DNA from: Epinephelus fuscoguttatus
Taxonomy: Eukaryota; Chordata; Actinopteri; Perciformes; Serranidae
DNA length: 64,000 nt
Direction: 5' to 3'
Assembly (NCBI RefSeq): GCF_011397635.1
Contig: NC_064759.1
Span: 24,390,428-24,454,427, forward strand
Part shown: positions 43,409 through 55,844 of the stretch, one piece after another
Numbering within the stretch: position 1 is the first letter of the stretch
Layout of the letters: every line of letters starts with the position of its first letter
Program-made: the position numbers and the translations under genes
Notes under the pieces: generated by a model
What the model was told of the DNA's origin: nothing
Databases searched by the model: none
What the model saw: the letters and a program-made list of their open reading frames with translations, nothing else

Positions 43409-46400
43409 TCAAGTAACTTGTCGCTCCTCCAGGAATCCATTCAACATAGAGTCCACTTGACTGAAAGGAAAAAAATGCATATCATTTTTCTGGAATTTGG
43501 TGTGATATGTGATTCAAATATTATTATAGGAGCTGCATTTCATATGATTTTAAGAATAACAGCCATCCAGAAACAACATAATTTTATATAAATGATGACA
43601 ATCAATTTAGTTCATATGTTATTATTTTTACCTGATCTGCTCCTTCACCCATTTTCTCTGCTTGCGGAGGACTTGTAATAAAGGGTCATCTTCAAACTCT
43701 TTTTCATCTGAATCTGAAAAAGAAGAACAGTACTGTTGAAGGTAACGAGGCAAGGAGAGGGTTGATAATGGAATATTATCAGCATGCACATACAGAGTTG
43801 TTATTTAACTCCACGAAGGCAGCATGAGTAAGGCCTACATTGAAATTTAACATGGATCACAAATGTTACAGCGTGCACCAAAGACAGAGAAAGTTCTAGA
43901 GGTTTTGACCTCATGAATGTGGCATGTTGGGAATGTAAACTATTCACAGGTCAGAATATAGTCTCCACAATTAACTACAGGGTAAAGGTTGGTGCTCTTT
44001 GCTGCCATAAGCTCACCTTCAGCTTCTTGCAGCAGCTGTGAAATGACCTCTACAGAGTTTTGTGCTTTGCATGGAGGAACTGAAGATTGTGGAGGTGCAG
44101 GGGAAGTGCAAGGAGGAGAAACCGACGAGTCAAGGGTCCTCTGTGCAGGCGATGACACCAGCGTGGGGAACAATACCTCTGAAACTACCTGTTGAGGACC
44201 AAAGAGAACACCCTACTGGTTACTGCAGCACTTTATTACCACAATGACACTGTGACATTAACACAAGCAAGATTTGAGATAAATGGATATATTTAATGAA
44301 TTATTGCTACTTTTTCCACGTCATTCTGACATGGTTAGAAATAAACACCTGTGTTTTAGGTTTGGATTTAACAGAATAATGTCTCGCACACAGTCCATCT
44401 ATTGAAGACAACTTGGAGGAACTCAAACATGGGTTTCTTGTATTTGATAATCACCTTGTGTAAACAACACAAGATTTATAGATCCTCACAAACTACTGCA
44501 TTTTGAGCAGTAACAATGACATCTTTCAGTTCATCATACCTAACCCTGGCAAGTAGGGGTAGGCAATATGGTCCTATAACAATATCTATTTCAGGGTATT
44601 TTTGCGATGACAATATTCTTAATGATATGACAAATTAGTTAAAAAAAATATAATTAATTTAAGAAAACAGAAATGCAACAAAATAAGTGATATCGTTTTA
44701 CAGCTTGCCTTCAAATATTCAGTAAATCCTAAACAAAAATTATTTCTAATTTCTTTAGTTTGTAAACAACACTAACTCAGAGTGAGATTAAGATTCTGTA
44801 TACAATATTAATAGTTCAACAAAATAAATTCCACCACAAATTACACATTCAAACAGCTCCCAAATACAAAAACATGTATCCTGGGATCTATATATATACA
44901 CATCAACAGGTGATTTCCTTCTTTAGCAAAATCCTAAATGATTGAGCTGTTTTTTTTCCCACCTGGACCTTTATACTCTGCCATTTCTCATCTAATCATC
45001 ACACTGTAACCTGTGACAATCTGTTATGCTACCATAACTACTGCACATTCACATAAATGCAATTTCTTTGTCGAGCCGTAAGCGGTTTATGATGCATTGA
45101 CTCCTGTGTGCGCACGACGAGAGAGGAGAGGGAGAGACGCTGTGCTGCTGCCAGAGGAGCTGCAAAATGAGTTCCCTCTGAGTGGTAAGTCACTAAAAGA
45201 GTCTGAGAAGTCCGGGGCTGTTCATAAAACATTCAGGACGCCACAGTTTATTCCACACTACTGAAGCTGCTCCTCTTTTTGGAGCCACTGCTGAGTCGAT
45301 ATTAATTTCGCTTTCAGCCATGCTTGCTGTTGCTGTGGGTAACAGTATGACGTCAATATATCAACAAGTCGAAATATCGCGAGTATCATGGTATGAATTT
45401 TTCATATGATGCTAAAAATGATACCAGTACTATCATGAACAAGATGATATAGCACACCCCTACTGGCAAGTCACCCAGATATTATAACAGCAGGAAACAC
45501 ATTAAGACAAAATAGGCCGTCTCGGCCTCTTAAGACCACTGGATTAATCAAACTACTTAATAATGATCTGTGCTATTAGTCAACTAATTGATTAAATATT
45601 GCTACCCTCTTTAGTCCACACCAGAAATACAAGTTGATTAAACAGTTTATTACAATTATTTGATCAATGAACAAATTTAAATTACATATTAATGCATATT
45701 TTGATGATTTTTTTTGTAGGATAGGCTGTTTGCTATACGGCACCATTCACGCAATAAAAATGCAGATTCCTTAGAATTTATTTTCATGAGGTATATTGTT
45801 ATCGATAAATTTTAATTATTCACTTTTATGTAGTGAGCTGTCATGTTTTGAAGGATAATGTGCAGTTTCACCATGCAAGGTGCAAAGTGCCGCACATCTC
45901 TGTGCTCAGAGTTTTTCTGACTTAAGGCCTGATTGACTAGACTAAGTTTAAACATTGGGAAAAATTAGTTATTAGGAACATCCCTACTACACAGACAACA
46001 TCAAAGAAAATAAATTGCCAACCTGTCCTAAGGCAGTGTGGATTGGAGAAGGGGGTGGCGCATTATCGCCAGTGCAGCTCTCCCTGGAAAACCCCTGGCT
46101 TCCCTCCTGTTGCTGTTGTTCTGCCCTCGGCCTGACCTTTTCAGAAACTCTTTGATGTGAAGATCTCCTGTTTGTAGAGCCAGGACCATCAGCATGTTCC
46201 ATATTCACAGTATATCTGCAAAACATGTATATTAAGCACTCAGACTTGATTTTTTTTCCCCTGTGTGCATGTTTGGATACTACCTTGTTGTCTTCTGCTT
46301 TGTGTTGGACGTCACTGTGTTCTTCTCATTCTTCTCTGACTGTCTTGGCTGGGCTTTCTCGGTCTTGTTTCTCACAGATCTTGTGTCGTGATTACGCTGC

Positions 46401-49291
46401 TCTCTTTGTATAGCTCCAGATGAAGCAGGCGGTGGGGATGGCACACGAACAGGCTCATCAGTGAAGGTGTTCGTTGAGTGTCCAGGGACTTGGGTCTTTT
46501 TACGGACAACTTTGGTCTGAGACTCAGCCATACTGTCTGAAATGTTTGTTTTGATGGGACAGGGCAAGACATCACAGAGTAAATGCATGTGGGCAGGAAC
46601 GTGGGCAACAGTCTGTGGGTGAGAGCCTGAAGGGCCAGAGAGGGCAAAGGCAGGGAAGTGAGGTGGACCTGAAGCTGGGGGACATGATCCATTGCCCTTT
46701 TCAGTTTGTGGCTGGGGATTAGTGATGTGAGGATGTGTAGCTTTGTGTGACAATTCAGGAGGTTGGGTACTCTGGTGTTGCTAAAGATGATGCAAAAAAG
46801 AAGACATTAAAATGAATCTGCAAGCCTAGAATAAATACCAAACAAAAAACAAGAAGTAAATATCATACGGTATGACTCAAACCTTGTAAGCCTGTCCACT
46901 GGCTGAGGGATGGCTTAAATTGGGAGCTTGCCAGCTAAATGTAGGACCATGAAGACTTGAGTTTTGCAGGGACGGAGGCCACTCCCTGGCCTGCTCAATC
47001 TTTCTCCTTAAACGCCACTGGAACAAGATGTCATCTTCCCGGCGTGCGGGGATCACCAGAGAAGGAATGACAGCGGATTTTTGGGAGGACACAGCTGGAA
47101 CTGAGTCTGAACTGGCCTTCGCTGTAGATGTTAAGAAATACATTGCACAATATCACTGACACAGCAATGACGCTTAAAATATCAAGCATAAAAAAAGAGG
47201 AATCATCTTCTACAGGTTGCATAAGAGGGAATGGCATTGAGCAAGTTGAAATTTTAAGTAACAAAATTTCATCTCAAAAATGAAGACTACTTGACACTTA
47301 CCAGTAGATTTGATTAAACTGGGAATCAAAGGTCTCCGCACTGGCTCATCTACACTAACTGGAGAAGAGAAATCTGAGCATGCCAGGCCCTCTGAGCTGA
47401 CAGGGACAGATCCATCACTCAGAGTACATTCACTGTTAGAAAGAAAAAAAGTTACCTACAAATGGAGGAATTCATTAGTTCATCATAAATATTACTTGCT
47501 GGTCTTCATACCCTCTCAGCAGAAGTCTGCTGGCCTTTTCTTGAAGGTGTAGTATCTCTGTGTCATCTAATTCACCCTGATATGTGTCTGACAAAACCTA
47601 AAAAACAAAGAGAACACACAGAACAACCAATAAGCCACAACTGTGCTCTTGATAGTTCAATATAAAAAACAATCCTGTAAATAAATAAAACTAGATGATT
47701 AAATTTGCAGCATTTGAGTTATCTGGCTTCACATTGCTAACAAATATATTGCAGTTCTTTTATAATTTTGTGAGGATGATACATTTGACTTGAGCAGGCT
47801 GAACAACAAGCCATAAAAGTATCAAACATGGCTGCAAAAACGATGGCTCTTCAAGCATTTAGTAAACACGGAGGTTTCCAAATGGACATGTGGTGTGGTG
47901 TTGAAATGCAAATATTTATATGCACACTTGGTCGGTATAAGGTGTCCTGCAGACACTCTGCTTCCTGGGCATGCAGACAAACCTGGCATAAATCAGGGCA
48001 CGGTACAAACCAAATAATCCATTATAACAGCATATGCAAAGAATATTAACCCAGATGAAATGGTATCTGGACACAAATACATGTTGTTTCCTACAAACAA
48101 TGCACGTATTATTTTTATTTAGTAGATAAATACAATCACAGGCTATATCGTGACTCATTCTCAGTTAACTCACAAATGCACTCACACTGCATGGGGAAAG
48201 GGATCTGTCATGCCGACGCTGTCCAGCTGGATTGAAAATCTCAGGTCCATGGTCTGCCAAGAGAAAGGGATTCCACAGAAAAACTTTACCAGCAAGGTTT
48301 CTTTCCATATTGAAATTCAGGTGCTGTTTACAGTTAACAACTTCTGCATTAAAAACCCTTAACTAAGAGTGTACCTTCGTCTGTTGTTTTAGTTGGTGTT
48401 GAACTAAAGGGGAAAGATGGGGGTGACATCCACCAAAAAGGCACCTGCTTCTCTCCAGTGGCAGAAGGCATCTGTTGGCGCTCCTCTCGACTCTGCGGTC
48501 GACCATGACGAAAGCGTTCTACGTACCTGGGAGGGCAAAGGTCAATGCTGTGATTCAAACAGTAACATAAAAGAACCACTGACCAGTGTCTGTGTCTTCC
48601 AGTCTTCACATCACTGCCATGTTTAGTCATGCCTCACATACTGCAAGCTTTCACTGTGAGAAAAAATACAGTTCGGGCATAGGCGCTGCTATATTTGAGG
48701 GTACGGTCTTGACTCTAGGAAACTAAAGCCTACTTTGCCATCACTGATTCCTGCTGAACTCCTCGCTCTGATGAAACTGTGGATTTGCCTGCTTTTGCAC
48801 ACTGTTTGGGTGTCTCCATGTCAGATGAGTTTGCACTGCTGATAGGAGAAGATCCACAGTCGGTGGAGGGCCAGGACTCTGTAAAAACAGGTTGTCCATC
48901 TGTGGCAGTAAAGTGTTGGTCACGATGCTCAAGCAGTTGTTGGCTCTCTGGGCTCAGAGTGTGTGAATTGGATCGCTTGTTCAGACGTACAGGACTCAAA
49001 GTCTGCAAAAGAACAATGAAGTGATAACCATTATTGCAATAACTTAGGAATGCAAATCAAATATTGCTGTGTGTAATCAGGTTTCCTTTAAAAACATACA
49101 GTTTTTTTCTTTTTATTTGACAGGGGCTGGTTGCGGGATGGGTGGTAGTGTGTCCTTCCCAATCTGGATGCTGGCTGAAAAGGATTCTGCCTTGTGAACA
49201 CAGGTTCACTGCAAAAACAACACGTTACCCACTGTAACTATTGTTTAAGGTACTATCAAACTGTGATCTTAAGGTCTTACCTGGATTTCAT
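43409..49291 (-). CDS. proser3: Proline- and serine-rich protein 3 (PROSER3/C19orf55 orthologue)
   Basis: Poorly characterised, largely disordered protein. Thirteen coding exons: 49281-49291, 49100-49208, 48734-49002, 48375-48526, 48186-48253, 47512-47597, 47302-47432, 46883-47121, 46284-46780, 46023-46215, 44017-44188, 43632-43713, 43409-43460; total 686 aa with consistent phases. The start is a tiny exon (MKSS) spliced to EPVFTRQNPF, followed by LGRTHYHPSRNQ; a comparable start is recalled for human PROSER3. The best conserved block is YVERFRHGRPQSREERQQ...FWWM. The C-terminus has an acidic segment, then LRKQRKWVKEQI. Ser/Pro/Gln-rich between. Its 3' end meets the small heat-shock gene; its 5' end faces lin37. 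The orthologue call rests on the FWW block and synteny. Confidence 0.85.
44554..45462. mobile_element. hAT-type miniature element with 8-bp target duplication
   Basis: This 909-bp element in a proser3 intron begins TAGGGGTAGGCAATATGG and ends with the complement of TAGGGGTGTGCTATATC. CTGGCAAG is repeated exactly at 44546-44553 and 45463-45470, an 8-bp duplication as hAT transposases make. The ends resemble other fish hAT miniature elements, including the partial one at 35387. No coding content. Confidence 0.85.
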
Positions 49292-50370
49292 TACAGCTTT
49301 AGATTGTCACAGGTGAATCATAATAGCATAGAGGACAGGATGCTCAGAAGAAGTTGCTTCTGTGTGTATCTGGTTTATGCCTTCCAAATTAGCTCTGTGA
49401 CGATAAATCACAGCGGGGTCAACATGGCTGACAGACTGGGTTACTAAGGTCTTACTGTACTATAACAAACAATTTACTTAGACAGACGAAGACCACATTA
49501 TCCACCGACCTTCCGAGTTGACCTGGCATGTCCACAAAACAAAGTTACCATGGAGCGAAACGCCAGCACGACACAAATTGTCCATAAAATAGCAAATTAA
49601 GATGCTACTGCGGGCACTATGAAGAGATATTCATCTAATGAGTCCAAATTTGTAGCTATAAACATACATACTTTGCTAATTTTTCACAAATACAACATAG
49701 TAGAAGAAACCAGAAGAAAGCGTCACTGCTTGTGCCGATCGTTATTTACTACAAGACTTACAGCCAATGGGCGCCGAGTTTGATATGATGGACATACAGT
49801 TTAGCCAATTACATAGAACGTTGTCGCTGCTCAAGAGCCAATCAGTTAATAGGAAACCGGCAGCGCGCGGAAGAGGAAAGTCTGCAAGTGTCCGTTGATC
49901 AAAACAAGCTAAGTTAGCAACGGTAATTTGAGCTAGTACGCTCGACGGTCCGAAATAAAATTAAAGCGTCGAGTTTGCAGTTTATTACCAGTGAATATAT
50001 GGAAACCGCTGGGGGGACCTGTTAGTTAGGTAATCGTTATAATGGGTAAACGCATATATCGTTGGGCGTAAGAAACTACGCTAGCTTAAACGTTTTCCAG
50101 TGGTTAAAAGTGCTAATGCAGAGGGTGGCTAGCTGATTGGAAATCTAACCGCAGCTAACGTTAGCTAACGTTAACGTTAGCAAGCAACGTCCCGTACCTG
50201 TCCTACGATAGTGTTGTAAAATAACGCAACATTAGCGTCAGTTACAAGTCGTTATCAACCAGACAGTGTGCATTTAGATTTTTGTGATACGACAGTGAAC
50301 GTGTGGTTGTAAAAGTCTGCATTTTCCCCAGTTTCCAAATTTGATATATAACGTTAGAAAGGTGGAGATA
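49292..50370. promoter_or_regulatory. Shared proser3-lin37 head-to-head promoter region
   Basis: The start codons of proser3 (minus) and lin37 (plus) are about 1.08 kb apart. The middle is richer in CpG (for example around 49855-50240) than the surrounding AT-rich DNA and lacks an obvious TATA box. At 50154-50182 the text GCTAACGTTAGCTAACGTTA and onward forms a palindromic array of AACGTTAGC. A bidirectional promoter is likely. Confidence 0.55.
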
Positions 50371-53300
50371 ATGCACCACGTCAAGATCAAGACTGAAAGG
50401 CCAGGTAAGAGGCTGCTTTTTAAGATTTTCACAAAAAATAACCTGAAATAAAACATGTTTTACCCCAAAGGTGTTTTGATTTAAATGTCCTCCCGGCCTA
50501 GTCCATTGTAACGTTAGTAGACATCATAGTCATTACCTTATTCAAAATCTATGAGAATGTAAAGCATGAAAAATGAGAATGTCACCTACCTTTAATATAA
50601 ACCCCCTCAATGTGGGGTTTCTATTCATTGTTCTTTCTATAAAACACCCACTGTTTACAACCTTTATCGTTACTTCTGCAGACATAGAGGGGGCTGGTGC
50701 ACGCAGCAGATTGGATGCTGTGTTAAAGGGACTCGTAGAGAGGAGTGAGAATGAAAGGTCAGTAAAATTATCATCATTAAGATTTTAAACGCATTCAATG
50801 ATTGTGATTACTTTTCAATCAGAGTCATATTGTATTTTAAACAGGGAGCAAAATGAGGGTGATACTGGAAAAATATCAGCGGACTCCTTAAACAAGTACG
50901 GATCAATGATTTTGATTTCACACATTTGTCAGATTTTTAGATTGTTTAATAGCTGGTGCTGTGAATCTAGTGAATATCTGTTTTCTCATTTCAACATTAA
51001 TTACAGAGTGTAAAAGCCTGTTTGTATATTTCATGTTTCACTTGCTGTTTCTAGGGATTTGTCTCCATCGTCTGCTGGAAAAAGGCAAGTGATTCAGTAA
51101 TGCAAAAACATGTACATATAATTTATTTGTCTACAGTTGGAGCTGAAAATAATTCTCTGTGGTCCTGCCCTGATAAAGATTTTATAATTTTACATTAGCA
51201 AGTTGCATATCTGCACACCATGATATATTTATAAGCTCTAACGCTTATGATTTTTTCTCCACGTGCAATAAGTCCACATCCTTGCTTTGATTCTTCCAGG
51301 CCATCAGCTCGATTTCCACAGCACCGGAGGAAGAAGCGAAAAGAGATGGATGAGGGCATACCAGAGAGCAATCAGCACAAACAAAGTAAACTTGCTGCAA
51401 ATATTGAAAACAATGCCGCAAGAAATGACACTGTAGTAGTATCCTTTGTGTCGTTCAGTTACTGCGTGGTCACTCTGCCTTTCACTTCATTGAACAATTT
51501 CTTACCTTTCCTTTATCCTCCCCATTTTCTGTTTTTCTCCTCATTTTAGATGCTTACATTATTAAGTTGTTTGATCGCAGTGTGGATCTGGCTCAGTTCA
51601 ACACCAGCACCCCTCTGTATCCTATCTGCCGTGCCTGGATGAGAAACAATCCTTCTGTCCGAGTGCCACCTGCTTCCCCAAGCCCTCCACACAGCATGGT
51701 GGAGGAAGAGGTGAGGCTATAGTTACAGTTATGTTGAATAACTTCAGGTTTATTCAAAATATGCAAACATCACCAAAAAGGCAAATATTACTTTAAAGTT
51801 ATACTTTACTGTAAATCTATTTTCAGAAATATGACCGTATTATCACTAAATTGCATCAAACGCCAGGGGTATACTACTTATGGAGCTGAATATAACAAAC
51901 ATACTTAACACTATGCCTTGGATTTTAACACACCTACAAACACTGTAACGTATAGACCACCACATAAAAATGAGCAGGTTGTTGTTAACAGCTCAGGACA
52001 GTCAGAGTGTCTGCAGCTCCTTAAAAAATCTTTAAAAAGTCTTCACTTTCAATGTCAATATAGTTCTCTAAATGATAGGCCTTAGATGTCATTAAGAAGT
52101 CTTAAAGTTTCATTTGGGTGTCTTAATTGTCATAAACGCTTGATCTAATTTAATTTATTCATCTTTTAATGTATTTTTGTCAAAGTAAGTTGAACTCTTT
52201 TGCATAAAAGTTCACAATTTTGATGTTTCAAACATTAAACATTAAATGTAAGTGTCTGATACCTGTAGACACCCTGGCTGTTGTCTGGGAATTATTTAAA
52301 ATGCAGTACTGTATCTGTGTCTCTTAATTCAGTTTATTCCTTCATAGTCATGGTCTGGGTTTTTTTGTGTTTTTTACTGTAAATGTTTAAAATTTTGCAA
52401 GTGCAAAATGTCAGTATGACAGAGCCTAACACTGATGAACCATGGCTCAGTTACACTGGGCTCTTGCAAGCCACTAGCACCTCTGCCTCTTTCTGACTTT
52501 CACCATGGCTCTCTCTGGTGGCTGAGCAATAGAAAGCTGAGTGTTGTGCTGTGTTCATGGTTCCCTCTGAAAATGATGGTGGTAGTAATTCATGGCAGTA
52601 ATAAAGGAAAATGTCTGCAGTGTTGTCACTATCAGTATTTTTCACCATAATATATATAGTCAACCTGGTATACTGGACACCTCTGTTGCAACGGGCAGTG
52701 ACTGTAGTTATCATGGATCAAAGTGTATACAGCTGACTCTGTATAACTGCATATAACTCTTTGCCTGTCAGAAAACATGTGTATTTGTTGTTTAAGCAAG
52801 ACAAGAAATTGCTCTTCAGTGTTTCAGTTGTAATTATCAGTGTTTTGAGCACCTCAAACAAATTTCCATTCCTGCATTTTGCAATTTGTTTGTACAGACT
52901 TTGTAAAACACCAAAGTTTTAATCTTTATTATTCGTATGAAAAGTAATTTTGCAGAAAATTGTTTTTGAAACAGTGAAATGAACATTTAAACTAAGCAAT
53001 AATGAGACCACTTAAAATACTAACTAGTTAGTAGTAGTAATGTCTTTGGCCTGGAGATGTCATCATGCCACAGTCACAAAATAATTTTGCGTAAATGACT
53101 GTTACACTGCATTTCTTTTTAAAAATATTTCTTTCTTTTACCAGCTTACAGACATGATGAATGGTAAAGCCCAGAATGTGTACAGACTCCCTCCTCCGAC
53201 ATCCTGTCCTGTCAGCACGTCTGGTGAACCCATCAATCTCAGGATCCCACAGACTGAAAAACCTACTGTTACCAAGGTTCTGTGTAATACATGCATGAGA

Positions 53301-53861
53301 GTTATTGATGGTGTTTGACTTGGATAATGATAGTAAATGAAACAACAATTATTACATCAAATTATTTATTTATTTTTAAGTTAAGTTATGATTTATAACT
53401 GACTAAATCTGAATGTTTCTTCTCTCCACAGTTAACAGATTCAGTTCCTCTATCAGGTGCTCTCATATGTGACCACATGGAACGTTGGAAAAAGATAAGG
53501 CAAAAGTATGCTCTTCATGAAAAGCAACTTTTTCTTTTACTGATAAAAATATTCACATTGTCAATGACCTGTGTATGGGAGGGAACTCACCTCGTGGTCA
53601 GGCTTTTACCTGTGGGTGTTTCACTTGCTCAGCACGTAACATACTTGAATTGTTGCTGTCATGAAGTCGCATCAGGATATAAATTTATGCAGTTTAGATT
53701 TTTAAAGAACCACTGAAACATCCAAAAGTTTGGATCGAGTTGAGCTGACCCACATTGGTCTTGTTTTCTCCAGATGGAAGGAGTGCTCTAACAAGAACCA
53801 GTTACGATACAGCGAGAGTATCAAGATCCTTAAGGAGATGAAGGACCTCTACGATCGCTAA
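50371..53861 (+). CDS. lin37: LIN37, DREAM/MuvB complex subunit
   Basis: LIN37 is a core MuvB subunit; within DREAM it represses cell-cycle genes in quiescent cells. Nine coding exons: 50371-50404, 50682-50757, 50845-50895, 51055-51084, 51300-51385, 51550-51710, 53145-53276, 53432-53505, 53774-53861; total 243 aa, against about 246 in human. Landmarks: [11 protein letters not shown] start, [17 protein letters not shown], the basic [16 protein letters not shown], the highly conserved [15 protein letters not shown] and [13 protein letters not shown], and the C-terminal [13 protein letters not shown] with NQLRYSES. Exon 4 (30 bp) ends in a GC donor (AAAAAG-GCAAGT), so the following intron is GC-AG. 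AATAAA at 54133-54138 is the likely poly(A) signal. Confidence 0.97.
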
Positions 53862-55844
53862 CTGGCTCGCACTGTAGCTCTCCACCACAGAATGGACTCT
53901 ATGCAGCTGGAAAGAAGCCACGGCGTAGCAGTCAGTGTTCAAACACACCTGCCATCTTCACAGTCTGATTCAAACTAAAGCATGAACAGATCCTCGAGCC
54001 TTAAACAGACCATATGTCCTATGCATTGTAGAAATACAGTAATTTGAAAAAAAGTGTGCTGCAGTTTCTTGAGCAGGTATGTGTTCCAGTTTGATGTGTT
54101 TTTTTATTCTAAAATAATTGTGAAGATGTCTGAATAAATTAAATGGCTCCTCAGTTTTCCAGGAACACTGTGATTTGTAAATCCTCATCATAAACAAGAC
54201 TGATTGAAGTCCACCTGTGTCTCCTCTTCTCTCAGATTTGTATCATACAACGAAGCAGCAAAGATAAAATAAAAGAGGTTTCTTATGAGAGGTTGTCTGA
54301 TCAGTCCATGACAGCGGCCTGTAGGTAACATTTTGTTTTCACTGGCTTGGTTCTTTGTCAGCTCTCTAAACCACAAGTAAACTCCTAGTAACTGTTGTGA
54401 AGAGTCTGTTAATGGGCACATCCTCCATATGTGCTCTCTGTTGTAATATTGATGACGTGATGGCAGTTACAAAAACTAAAGGGGTCAGCACGTATTTTTC
54501 CTCTACTGCAGCACATTAATTGTGTTTTTTTACAGTGTCTGAGGTTAGAGTGGTTATTGTCGTTTCATAGCTGATATCTTAGATGAACAGTGTAGGAACT
54601 GCAGTCCTTTGTGCAGTCCTAGTGTTGTGATATGGGAATCTTTTTGGTCAAAAACATAAGAATACAAAGCTTTCCATATACACCACCCCACTTCATTTAT
54701 AATACTTGTTCACTGCATTAAAAAAAAGTGTTAAAGTGTTTTGTGTGATAAGCGATGCTTTAACTCTAAGCTATGAATAAGAGCATGAAAAAATCAAGTT
54801 GTGATGTACTTTTAGAGAGTTAGAGAGTGGTTTTGTTTACCATTTTGGTATCCTGTAAGATAAAACATCTGGTGAGCAGTGTGTTTATTCATGCAGAAGG
54901 AAGAGAACAGCCCATTAAAAATAAGACTTTATTCACTGTATCAAAATGCATATAGCTCAGTTATTAAAGCTCAGACTTGCGTGATAGTATCGTGGATACT
55001 GCAGTGGACAATTTGCTCATCAATAAGCATAGGTAAATAAGAAGTTCATCCAAAGGTTATAAGCATAAACATAAAACTGGTCTCTTTATCACATGCGTTA
55101 CAGGTAATTCCATGTCTGATGTCTTGAAGGTTACAGTGGTACAAAATAAGTCATTGTTACACGGAGAAATTCATATGTACATCTTAGATCACAACACACC
55201 CGCGTAGGTGTTTTCAATTATTCTGGCTGATTAGATCTGTCACAGGCGTAGATTTTTTGACAATGATACACACACGCACATCCACCTCAAAATTTACAAC
55301 ACCAATAAAAAAAAATCAAAGTAGCAGAGGACTTTAATTTTGTCAAACTGGATCAGGATCATAGGTGCAATAGTGCCTCTGATAAAGAGTTTGCCGCCTC
55401 CAAAGCCGTGGTTGCAATCTGCTATTAAAGGGAGAGAGGATAACACATCTATGAAGCAGGAAGCTCAGTTATCATACACTAGTGCAGAAAAGACACAAAC
55501 GGATGCATTAAAAAAAATCACCAGAGTGCAGGAAATAAAGCGTTTGATGTTCATTTCTTATCAGCTCTAAGTGAAAACACCTGATCGTGTATAGGCGATT
55601 AAAAAAACATTCAAATCACTCATTACAAACATCCAACTCGGTTTTTTTTAACCCTAACCCAAATGCATTGTCTGAATCAACATGCCATTTTCAGTTTGTG
55701 CTCAGTTTGGCTTTAAAAAGATATCTGTACCCATACAATTTACATCGCCTGTGGTGGCGATCCCAATCAGTGCTTACTGTCTCTCTCTCTGCTGCGATAA
55801 TCACTTTGCTTTCTGTGAAGTCAAAGCAAGTGGCTGTGGAGGCC
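53862..55844. other. lin37-GPCR tail-to-tail intergenic region
   Basis: The lin37 3' untranslated region probably ends near 54155 (AATAAA at 54133). TTTATT at 54928-54933 is a minus-strand AATAAA that could end the GPCR transcript, giving it a 3' untranslated region of about 900 bp. No reading frame here looks like a gene and no repeat was recognised. Confidence 0.5.

Noticed and set aside
46372-46692. A second long open frame overlapping the 497-bp proser3 exon
   Set aside because: It is a shadow frame; the overlapping frame joins in phase to the neighbouring exons and the other does not.
48730-49008. An independent short protein starting at about 49008
   Set aside because: The apparent start is not an ATG and lies in an acceptor site; the segment is an internal proser3 exon.
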